Source of the DNA: Bombus terrestris
Taxonomy: Eukaryota > Arthropoda > Insecta > Hymenoptera > Apidae
DNA length: 64,000 nt
Assembly: GCF_910591885.1 (NCBI RefSeq)
Contig: NC_063281.1
Location: 9,655,200-9,719,199, forward strand
Direction: 5' to 3'
In this document: one piece after another, positions 52,052 through 62,199 of the stretch
How positions within the stretch are numbered: the stretch's first letter is position 1
Layout of the letters: every line of letters begins with the position of its first letter
The notes under the pieces: generated by a model
Told to the model about the DNA's origin: nothing
Database searches by the model: none
The model's input: the letters and a program-made list of their open reading frames with translations, nothing else
Translations under genes and position numbers: made by a program

Positions 52052-53928
52052 ATTTATTATTACTGGTCATTGCCATTTTGGCAGTGACGGAGAACGCTTT
52101 TGCCGAAATACATGAAATTCCAACAAAATGTCCAGAATCTTCAGGAAAAACCGTACAGCTCGCTCACAAACACGATTGTACCAAGTTTTACGAATGTTCC
52201 AATGGGCAGAAACAACTCTTGAATTGCCCAGAATTTGCCCCCGGACAGAAGCTACATTTCGATCCTGAACTTCAAAATTGTACTTTGCCATGGGAGGCAA
52301 ATTGCGCGTCAAGAGCCCCGGATTGTTCAAAGGACGAATTCATACAACCTCATCCCACCAACTGTAGCCTATATTACAAATGCGAGAACGGGGAAAAAGT
52401 CTTAAAAACGTGTGACGAGGAACAGCTGTTTTGTTCCGACTCTCTAGAATGTGTACACAAAGATGCCGCCAAGTGTAAAGTTTACGATTCATGTCCAACA
52501 AGTAAATTGTTGGAAGCTGTACTTCTCCCACATGATAGCGATTGCCATCATCAATCGCAGTATTATGAATGTGTCGATGGACTATACGCTGTAAGACAGT
52601 GTCCATCGGGTCATGTATTCGACGATGAACGTAGACAATGTGTGTCTAATGTCCACTGTCCTGCAACCGGTACTAAGAGAATTTCTCATGAGACGGATTG
52701 CGGTTTGTACTACGAATGCGTGGATGGTGTGAAAGTAGAGAAAGTTTGCGAAGATGGATTGTCTTTCGATGAAACCAAGAGTATATGTACTTGGCCTCCG
52801 AGACACGAGTGTTCATCGAACTTCAAACAAAACGATCTGGCCACATACTTCCTACCTTATGCAGTGGAGGAAAGAGATGTTCTAGATTGTCCACCAGAAG
52901 GATATACATTCATACCACACGAATGCTCTTGTACCAAGTACTACTCTTGCGAAGACGGAAATAAGTATGTTAGTGAATGTCCTGAAGGCATGATATATGA
53001 TTATATTAGAGAAGTTTGCGATTTGCCGCATGCCGCCATATGTAAGAACGAAATGTATACTAACGACACGTTCCTAAATGAAAATTGTTATTTTTCATCT
53101 GATTGTCCATCTGATGGCCATAGTCGCTATCCTCATGAAACTAATTGTAATTTATTTTACGATTGCTTCAACGGTCGCAAATGTCGTATGTCGTGTTACC
53201 AAGGGTACGTCTTCAATCCAGTAATCAGCTCGTGCGATCTACCTAAGAATGTTCCCAACTGCCACGATTATGTATCTTCAACTACGTCTACGACATGGCG
53301 CCCGCCTACAACTACGTCTACGACATGGCGCCCGCCTACAACTACGTCTACGACATGGCGCCCGCCTACAACTACGTCTACGACATGGCGCCCGATCAAT
53401 TGCCCGGAAGGAAGCCAACAGCATCACGAGTGTAACTGCGATGCATATTACTTATGTCGGAACGGACAATACCAATGGATGAGATGTCCCGCAGGCGAAA
53501 AGTTTGATTCGATTAAGAAGTTATGTATGCCAGCAGGCATTGCTCAATGTTACAGATCTGATAGCATCGACTGTGAGGGCACATGTTCGTCAAGTAATAG
53601 CAATTTGCCCCACAAAGACTGCAACAAGTATTGTACATGCGATAATGGAATTACCACAATTCGAAATTGTTACCCACATACGTATTACGACCGATACAGA
53701 GACATCTGTAATTGGCCAGAGGACATAAATAACTTGCCGAAACAATGTAATCCTTCCGACTGTAGTTTCGGTGACAATTATGTTCCTCATGAATGTTACT
53801 GTGACAGATATTATAAATGCTCAGGCAATGCGAAATTCATTTTTTTGTGTGAAAGCGGAAAGCTCTTTGACTATACAGAAGAAAAATGCATTGACAGTAC
53901 ATATGCTCACTGTTATAGAAATAATTGA
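52052..53928 (+). CDS. Secreted protein with nine chitin-binding domains and a Thr/Pro linker (gene 2, 627 aa with distal exon)
   Basis: Main exon of a predicted secreted chitin-binding matrix protein, starting after CTATTTCAG. Joined to the intact distal mini-exon (50400-50406) it gives MRDLLLLVIAILAVTENAFA as signal peptide and 627 aa. If the intron is kept, ATG at 51991 or 52021 opens the same frame with a longer hydrophobic start. Six domains are followed by a mucin-like linker (four TTSTTWRPP units, 53,281-53,394) in place of gene 1's domain 7, then domains equivalent to 8-10. Typical signatures are DCTKFYECSNG, DCGLYYECVDG and DCNKYCTCDNG. No internal stop is present. The main doubt is which first exon is used. 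Confidence 0.88.
53281..53394 (+). repeat. 30-bp coding minisatellite (four units)
   Basis: Tandem 30-bp units, the fourth incomplete, each encoding ten residues of the TTSTTWRPPT type. They form the linker in gene 2. Confidence 0.95.
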
Positions 53929-54491
53929 TTACAGATTGTCAACAATATTGTAGATGTAGCGGTAATATCGAGCAATGTGCCAGCGGTCTGAAATACGATA
54001 AAGTCTCAGGAGAATGTGCCTGGCCCGAAAACGTAGATTTAAAATCGCACTCATGCCCGCTCATAACTGACTGTACCAGAACTTCCAGGTTTATACCCCA
54101 TAATTGTCAATGTAAGCTTTACTATACATGCGAAAACGGAAACAAATATCTCTCAGAATGCCCTGGTGCATCATCTTTTGATTATGTACTCGCGACCTAT
54201 GTGGATAAAGAGGCCCATTGTTACCATGAATACTCGTCAAGAACGGTTGATCACTGTATAGAGCACTGTCCGGAGCAGACGTCTTCTAGTCCGATTATCC
54301 GTTTGCAACACCAAGATTGCAACAAATACTGCATATGTTCAATGGGGGCTCCTTATGTCATCAATTGCCCTGGATGTAGTCGGTATGACAGTCGACGTCA
54401 GACCTGTGTACCTTCAGATGTTTGCAATTGCGACTTACGAGCAAGCAAAACTTTGTGGTCGGATGTACCATTTGTGAATAATTTTCTTTAA
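53929..54491 (+). pseudogene. Open orphan chitin-binding domains after gene 2
   Basis: From three bases before the stop of gene 2 (53925), the frame one base back stays open for 188 codons. It reads DCQQYCRCSG, then NCQCKLYYTCENGNKYLSEC, then DCNKYCICSMG, which are parts of three chitin-binding-like domains. It has no signal peptide or promoter, and the first domain lacks its N-terminal half. TTACAG just before 53,935 resembles a splice acceptor. It could be a recent relic, or be reached by splicing or frameshifting. It is not placed in the gene 2 model. Confidence 0.6.
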
Positions 54492-55660
54492 AAGCTAGGA
54501 AATGAATCGTGAAAGCAAAAAGAAATGAATTCGTAGAATAATCACTAAAGATAAATGGTTTGTCGTAACACCTTCATCGAGTATTTCTGAATTCCATAAT
54601 ATTACGATGTTACAAGGTTAAAACGTAATGGCTTTTATATATTGTCTAATTTATGTAGTCTTTTAGGACGACTGCATTAAAGTTGACCACAAATCGCAAA
54701 TTTTCTGTAAATAATAAAATTAAAGATAAGTGACACCATTCAATTAGCATTCATTCTCATACGTATACATACCACGAAAAGATATTAATTTAATTATATT
54801 CGATCCATCGCCATGTATATTGTCACGATTTTATTTTGTAAAAGTGTGACTGATTAGTATAAACATTACCATAAATGTAGTAGTTACATAAAAAGCAAAT
54901 GTAAGTCAAAGATACCATGTAAAATATAAAAGATCGGATTGTAAAACATGCGATGGAAACAAAAGTTGTTCGATGTTGCATTATATTCTATTTTGTTAAA
55001 TGCTTTATCAAATTGGATGTATACATATATTGAACTTTAAAAATTTAATTTCCTTTATCAATAGCTAGAGATAGTACATAGTTTAAAGAAGAGTATCGAA
55101 ATGTACATCATCGACAAAATTGTACCTTCGGCGACTATGGAAAATAAAAAATTCAAAACCACATTTAAAAATATAGGCATTATATGGTGCATATATAGTA
55201 CTAGTCACTAACGTTACAAAAGCATTGCAAAACGTAAAATATGTTTCCGCTACTGTTGTTATTTGGTTCCCAAAAAATTGGCGATATTTTTGGCTTGAGA
55301 ATATACTTGAAAGAAGATCAATGGCTTTGTCACAGAGTCGCCTCAAACTCACGCATTCGCTCATTTCAAACAAATTGCTCTGAAATTGGATAACGTTCAT
55401 GCTTTGTATAAGTTAAGTTTTCTTTAAACTGTTGCAATAGCGATTTAGAACGGGCTGAATTTTGCCAAATCCGTTCCAAATTTTCGTGTACAAAAGCAGA
55501 TGTGGTGCATTTTGGGGAAATTATTGACTTTCATGCCAATGACAGTTTTCTGACTTCACATCTTTATCGTAGTGTTCATTCACATATTTATGATCGCGTC
55601 TATTCGTATTACGTTTAAAAAATTTACATGACGGCGTATCATAAAAATGTGCCTCCACTT
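54492..55660. other. Spacer after gene 2
   Basis: It is homologous at its start to the flank after gene 3 (about 61,385-61,830). No gene is supported. The last part may belong to the hAT relic but I could not confirm it. Confidence 0.5.
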
Positions 55661-56637
55661 TGAAATTTGTCGTCCCGTCCTGAGAACTGTGAGATTATTG
55701 AAAAAAAAAAAAAATATTGGAATGATTTATTTTCTCAAATGTTAGCTAATGCGGAGAAGATTTTGTCGTTACATGAAACATTAGACACCTTATGTAACTT
55801 CACAGAGAGATTTCAATTTGTCTTACTTGGATGGATTACTGATATGTCTGCGTTCTCTTGCAACTGCTATAGATAAAGTACAGGCTGAAAACAATATGTA
55901 CTATGGATGTCTAATCTCATGATTCCTATATGTTCGGGAGCAAATTAATAAGTCAAAACTTTGAAGTTATCCAATTTGGGAAACTATCTTAGGAACAGTT
56001 AGATTCCTAGTTCCAAGTTCTAACGGAAGATTCAAAAGGTTTCTGTCTTTGGATATTAATTCCTATGAAGCTGTCATTGCTGTTTTTTCACTTGCTAGAT
56101 TTAAAAGTCGTCGACTATCAGAAGTGGCAAATGAAACATTGAACATTTAACGCTCAGTTTTTATTAATGCGGTCATATCAGCAAAGCATTATCACGAAGA
56201 TGTAATCAACACTATTGAAAAATGACAAGTAAAGAACGGTTTCGAGTTTGAAAGAGGCGAACATGAAACAGCTAACAATTCCACGAGTGTTATCCGAAAA
56301 TAAGAATAAATAACTAAATCGACATTTTAATTAGCAAGATAAAGGTTCCGATTTGTCCGTGTTAAATGATTATTCGATAGGAAACAGATTTCTGAAGAAT
56401 AACAAGCCTTTTTCATTGCACCAGTTGAACGATTATTTTCTTTCGCAACAATATTAGATAGGCCCAGGCAAAGATCTCTCACGGATGAACTTTTTGAAGA
56501 GAGAGGCTTGCTTACGGCAAATTTCTTAAGGTAACATTTTTTCTTATACTGATTGGAGTTTTTAACAAACTGAATTGTATTTCTTAGATGTTAGATGTAT
56601 AACATATGCTGTGTTGTTAGCGGTTGATTTCCGCAGG
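55660..56637 (+). mobile_element. hAT transposase relic, copy 2 (longer)
   Basis: On the plus strand a series of broken frames carries hAT-like sequence, including LANAEKILSLHETLDTLCNF near 55,740-55,800 and the RFLKNNKPF and LSRMNFLKREACL pieces near 56,390-56,510, with several stops. The end GATTTCCGCAGG at 56,637 is identical to that of copy 1. The left boundary is uncertain. Not functional. Confidence 0.6.
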
Positions 56638-57814
56638 TCCACATTTCCCTGATGAAAACTCTCAAAATGCGGATAGATTCCCATGGATAAATTTTATATT
56701 CTCAACAACAAATATAAGCATATAAACAGATTTTAAAGAATCCATTTGTTTCAATACATCCTTGTTCAATAATTTTTGTAAATATTTGACAATTTTAACT
56801 AAAATTTGTATGTGTAAACTGGACATCTAAATTCGAAATACGGACATATCAGAATTTTTATTTTTTGTAAATTGACTAAGATAATCATTGTTTTAACTAA
56901 CTTGAACAAACTTTTGCCTGCTATAGACAATCAAAATTTTCTAAGTTAATTTGGGTGCCATTCTGGTTAGGAAATATTTAATCAGCGTATCTTTGCATAT
57001 AATGTGCTAAAAGTCATCTCTGATATGATAAAAATTATCGTCACAGATAAATACTAGTTCAATCCGCATCGAATATCTGAATATTTTCAACGGTGTTACT
57101 TGCAGAATCAGTAGATCAACCTTATCCTAGTCAGACGAGGACGGAAGAAGAAGTAAAGTACGCGAATTTTCCATTGAGTAAAACCTCTATATAATGCATA
57201 TTTCATAATATTTTAGAAATCTAAGCTAAATTTCTTTTCCGTGATAACGTTATCCAAGATAATCATCATCGTAGAAATATGTAGGTAAACATAATCGCTT
57301 TTCTTAACAGAAATCATAAAAGGTTTTGACAACCGAACCTTGGGAAGATATACGAATGAAACACGGAGATAATTAATTCATTATTATTAATAATATAAAA
57401 AGCCGTCTATTGGCATTATCGTGATATATAATTCACAATTCATTCATATATATATAAAATATGCGCAATGAATAACAAATTTCCGATTTATAATTACAGA
57501 TATTTATGTCTCGATTGTTAAAATTATATTACAATTCTACCGTGTCGCGATCTCATGTGTATCATTTTGCAACAGGATAAGAATTGTAAGAACGTACATT
57601 TTAAATCTTTATCGGTACATTATAAAGTCCAATCGAATAATTCGATTCTATTATACCATGTATGTTTATACAATGTATGTATTGGAGTTGTCTTATATTA
57701 GTTACTTCTTTTTATAAAACTTTTCTAAGAGTAATCTACTTCTCTCGTTGAAATTGTTATACAGAAACGCTTGCTTCCTATTTCTCGACATCTTCAATAC
57801 TTTAATTACAGTTT
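56638..57814. other. Spacer upstream of gene 3
   Basis: No gene is seen. About 56,638-57,360 has no counterpart at gene 2. From about 57,370 it matches 49,660 onward. Confidence 0.5.
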
Positions 57815-57953
57815 GCATTCACAACGCTCCTAAATATATACCTAAGTACATAACATATCTTCTGTATCGTTATTAAGCACTGTTGTCCCAGCATCGCACC
57901 TTTGATATGTGAAGCACGGAACGATAAGTCGATTTATACTTGAGTGATAACTC

Positions 57954-58365
57954 TGTAGCGGCACACGAGTCAGAGGACAATTCAAATCATGATGTTGTTT
58001 TGTCGCCGCTACAGGCAACTGTCGAATGAAGATGAATTTGAATTTTCCGACTCTACACCGACCAGTATAAATAAACGTACGCGATCGCCAGCGATTTAGT
58101 GTCGTAGAGTATAGAAGTATGTCGCGGAGTATCGAACAGTATCGAATAGTATAGAATAATATCTACAGAGTATCTCCGAGTATTTATCGAGTTGCGCGAC
58201 GAACATTAACGAGTATTTATTCCGCGTTTTATATTTTGTATGAACGATTCACGTATACGGCTGTACATTTATTCATTTATTTATTCAAAATATATTTGAT
58301 GGGTTGCGACACCAATGTCTCGCTTTCGTTATTTCACGATATTTATTCTCAATCAATACTCCACA
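57954..58365. mobile_element. Solo LTR of a retrotransposon (412 bp)
   Basis: It begins TGTAGCGG and ends CTCCACA (TG...CA), and is flanked by the 4-bp direct repeat ACTC at 57950-57953 and 58366-58369. The paralogous module upstream of gene 4 (about 61,970-61,985) has the uninterrupted target with a single ACTC. It contains AGTATAAATAAAC, a likely internal promoter. No internal retrotransposon genes remain, so it arose by LTR-LTR recombination. Gypsy versus BEL class is not decided. Confidence 0.85.
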
Positions 58366-58477
58366 ACTCTATAATTGTGAGTAAGATTACGATATTTATC
58401 GTTCCAAAATACTGTAAGCTTGAAGCGTTAAATGATTGTATCGTCCGATACAAAGCATTAAGATATGCTGATAGCCC

Positions 58478-58525
58478 GATAAGTTAGCTATAAAAGTCAA
58501 ATCTTATAACTTGGTGATGTCAGTT
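58478..58525 (+). promoter_or_regulatory. Core promoter of chitin-binding gene 3
   Basis: GATAAG at 58478-58483, TATAAAAG from 58489, and initiator TCAGTT with A at 58522. A further GATAAG lies at 57923-57928, now separated from the promoter by the solo LTR. Confidence 0.8.
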
Positions 58526-58590
58526 CCTTCTTAAAAACCTACTATAGGAGAGTGTGTTATTTTTCAAAAGTGAGAAATAAATCTGTTGGA

Positions 58591-61055
58591 ATGAGAGGTG
58601 AGTGATTTTACTTGTGATATAGTTCGCAACCACGTAGGTTGCTTTCGGGACTTTATCTTATATCGCATATAGTAGACGTGTATTCCTTGGGAGAATATAG
58701 AGGACGAAATAAATTTGTTCGGCTACTGGTGAACATTAACGACGAAGGAGGCCATTTTCAATTACGAATAATCATCATAGATGAACATTTTTTGCTTATT
58801 GGAAACCACTATTGAAAATTGTTATGCCGTTAACTGTTACACTTAGCACCCCTATATTCACTGCGTCGTATATGCATTCGTCAGGTTGCTACACTGACGA
58901 TCCATACTGTTTTTAGTTACCTATAACCATTAACGATGACAAAATTCCTTTGATTAGCAATAATCATGACCAATGACGGAACCCGTTTTAGTCCGTCACT
59001 GATGATGATAATCAAAACATATTAATCGCTTATAATAGTTATTTGTAATCAGTAACTGTAAAAATTAAAATCACCAAAGTCGTCACTAAAGTTTTTGGAA
59101 GATTTCTTTATGATGTAGGGGACATTGGTTTCCATTTAAGCAAAAATTAGCTTTTTTTCATGACACATAGAATAGAATTGACATACAGAATGGCAGATTT
59201 GATATTTTCTTCTATTTCAGATTTATTATTACTGGTCATTGCCATTTTGGCAGTGACGGAGAACGCTTTTGCCGAAATACATGAAATTCCAACAAAATGT
59301 CCAGAATCTTCAGGAAAAACCGTACAGCTCGCTCACAAACACGATTGTACCAAGTTTTACAAATGTTCCAATGGGCAGAAACAACTCTCGAATTGCCCAG
59401 AATTTGCCCCCGGACAGAAGCTACATTTCGATCCTGAACTTCAAAATTGTACTTTGCCATGGGAGGCAAATTGCGCGTCAAGAGCCCCGGATTGTTCAAA
59501 GGACGAATTCATACAACCTCATTCCACCAACTGTAGCCTATATTACAAATGCGAGAACGGGGAAAAAGTCTTAAAAACGTGTGACGAGGAACAGCTGTTT
59601 TGTTCGGACTCTCTAGAATGTGTACACAAAGATGCCGCCAAGTGTAAAGTTTACGATTCATGTCCAACAGGTAAATTGTTGGAGGCAGTACTTCTGCCGC
59701 ATGATTGCCAACGTCAATCGCTGTATTACGAATGTGTCGATGGACAATACGCTGTAAGACAGTGCCCATCGGGTCATGTATTCGACGATGAACGTAGACA
59801 ATGTGTGTCTAATGTCCACTGTCCTGCAACCGGTACTAAGAGAATTTCTCATGAGACGGATTGCGGTTTGTATTACGAATGCGTAGATGGTGTTAAGGTA
59901 CAGAAAGTTTGCGAAGATGGATTGTCTTTCGATGAAGCCAAGGGTATATGTACCTGGCCTGCGAGATACAAGTGTTCATCGAACTTCAATCAAACCGACC
60001 TGGCCACATACTTCCTACCTTATGCAGTGGAGGAAAGAGATGTTCAAGATTGTCCACCAGAAGGATATACATTCATACCACACGAATGCTCTTGTACTAA
60101 GTATTACTCTTGCGAAGACGGAAAGAAGTTTCCCGCCATATGCCCTAATGGCATGGTATATGATTTTATTAGGAAAGTTTGCGATTTACGGGATGTCGCT
60201 ATATGTTGGAATCAAAAGTATTCTCACGATGGTTACTTATACGAAAATTGTCAGAATTCACCTGAGTGTCCACCCACTGGCTATGTTCGCTATCCTGCTG
60301 GAACGTGCTCTAAGCTTTATTACGAATGCTCGAACGGTATCAAATGTGATCGGTCGTGTAGCGAAGGGCTAATTTTCAATTCACATAAGAAACAGTGCGA
60401 TATACCCGAAAACGTTGAGGGCTGCAACGGTGATCAACCTACTACTAGTACTACTACTTCTACGACTACGACTACGACTACGACTACAACTACAACTACT
60501 ACTACGACGTGGCGCCCGCCCTATTGCATTGAAGGAAACCAATTACCTCATGAGTGTAACTGTTATGCATATTACGCATGTCGCAACGGAGAATACCAAT
60601 GGATGAAATGTCCTTCAGGCGAAAAGTTTGATTGGGCGGAGAGGAAATGTATGTCAGACGACATTGCTCAATGTCGCCCTTCAGGACAGAACGAATGCCA
60701 AGGCAGTTGTTCGTCAAGCAGTGGCCGGTTGCCCCACAGGGAATGCAACAAGTTTTGTGAATGCGAACATGGAACTGCCACAGTTAGAATATGTGGCCGT
60801 CATACGTATTACGACCGGTCCAGAAAATACTGCAACTTTCCAGAAGCCATACAGGACAGTGACTTGCCGACGTACTGTAATCCTAGCGAATGTAGTTTCG
60901 GTGACAATTATGTTCCTCACGAGTGTTTCTGTGACAGATATTATGCTTGTATAAACAATAAGAAATATCTTCAGTTCTGTAAAAGCGGAGATGGCTTTGA
61001 CTATGAAGCTGAAAAATGCGTTGATATTAATTATGCTCACTGTTTACAGTATTGA
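58591..61055 (+). CDS. Secreted protein with nine chitin-binding domains and a poly-Thr linker (gene 3, 613 aa)
   Basis: Predicted secreted chitin-binding matrix protein. The mini-exon ATGAGAG (58591-58597) with donor GTGAGT joins exon 2 at 59221 after CTATTTCAG, giving signal peptide MRDLLLLVIAILAVTENAFA and 613 aa. The apparent ATG at 59160 lies in the intron. Six CBM14 domains (e.g. DCTKFYKCSNG, DCGLYYECVDG, TCSKLYYECSNG) are followed by an almost pure threonine linker encoded by an ACT/ACG array (60,439-60,511), then three more, the middle one with ECNKFCECEHG. From the promoter to about 59,930 it is identical by eye to gene 4. The stop is followed by decayed domains. Confidence 0.92.
60439..60511 (+). 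repeat. ACT/ACG/ACA coding microsatellite
   Basis: A trinucleotide array encoding a threonine run in gene 3, at the place where gene 2 has its 30-bp units. Confidence 0.95.
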
Positions 61056-61375
61056 TTAAGGATTGTCAACAATATTGTAGATGTAGCGATAGGAACGAGC
61101 AATGTGCCAGCGGTCTGTACTACGATATAATATTGGGAAAACGTGCCTCAAAACGCAAATTTATCGTCGAACTGTCCGTCTCTAACTGATTGTAGCAGTA
61201 ATATTGGTGCTGTACCCCATTAATGTAAATGTACACTTTGCTATGAATGTGATGAAAGATCCAAATATTGCGAGGTATGCGATACTCGATTAAAGTTTGA
61301 TTATGTACTCAGAAGCTGTATGAGTAAGAATGCTCATTGTTGCAACTGCAACTTACTGCCAAACAAACATTTGTG
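61056..61375 (+). pseudogene. Decayed chitin-binding domains after gene 3
   Basis: Closely related in sequence to the open orphan domains behind gene 2 (shared GATTGTCAACAATATTGTAG) but with stops and frame changes. Fragments such as SLTDCSS, CYECD and KFDYVLRSCM are readable. Confidence 0.75.
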
Positions 61376-61825
61376 ATTTTTCGGATATACCATTTGTGAA
61401 TAATTTTCGTTAAAAGCTGGAAAATGAATCGTAGAATCAAAAAGAAATAAATTCGTAGAATAATTACTAAAGATAAATGGTTTGTCGTAACACCTTCATC
61501 GAGTATCACTGAATTTCAGCACATTACAATGCTGCATTGTTGAAACGTAATGCTATCCTTATATTTTATTTAATTTATAGAATCTTTTATGATGACTGCA
61601 TTGAATTTGATTACAGATAGCAAATTTTCTGTAAATAATAAAATCAGTGATAAATGATATCATTTAATGAACATTCATTGTTATATGTATACATAGCATA
61701 AAACTATAACAATTTAATTATATTCGATTCATCGCCACGTATATTGTCACAATTTTATTTTGTAAAAGTGCGACTGATTAGCAAAAACATTACCATAAAT
61801 GTAGTAGTTACATACAATGCAAATG
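61376..61825. other. Spacer after gene 3
   Basis: It is homologous to the flank after gene 2 (from about 54,470). No gene is seen. Confidence 0.5.
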
Positions 61826-62097
61826 TTGATTACAGTTTGCATTCACAGCGCTCCTAAATATATATCTAAGTATATAATATATTTTCTGTGTTGTTATTAA
61901 GTAATATTATCCCAGCATCGCACTTTTGATATGTGAAGCGCGAAACGATAAGCCGATTTATACCTGAGTGATAACTCTAAAATTGGGAGTAAGATTATAA
62001 TGATAATTATCGTTTGAATACTGCAAGCCTGAATCGTTAAATGATTGTATCGTCCAATACAAAGCACTAAGATATGCTGATAGTACGATAAGTTAGC
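61826..62097 (+). repeat. Duplicated upstream module, copy d (uninterrupted)
   Basis: Intact version of the block upstream of gene 4, with GATAAG at 61947-61952. It serves as the empty-site reference for the solo LTR in the gene 3 copy. Confidence 0.75.
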
Positions 62098-62135
62098 TAT
62101 AAAAGTCAAATCTTATAACTTGGTGATGTCAGTTC
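62087..62135 (+). promoter_or_regulatory. Core promoter of chitin-binding gene 4
   Basis: GATAAG at 62087-62092, TATAAAAG from 62098, and initiator TCAGTT with A at 62131. The spacings are identical to the paralogues. Confidence 0.8.
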
Positions 62136-62199
62136 CTTCTTAAAAACCTACTATAGGAGAGTGTGTTATTTTTCAAAAGTGAGAAATAAATCTGTTGGA

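Noticed and set aside
53281..53394. Regular 30-bp repeats as a CRISPR array
   Set aside because: The units are head-to-tail without spacers and encode an in-frame protein linker in a eukaryotic gene.
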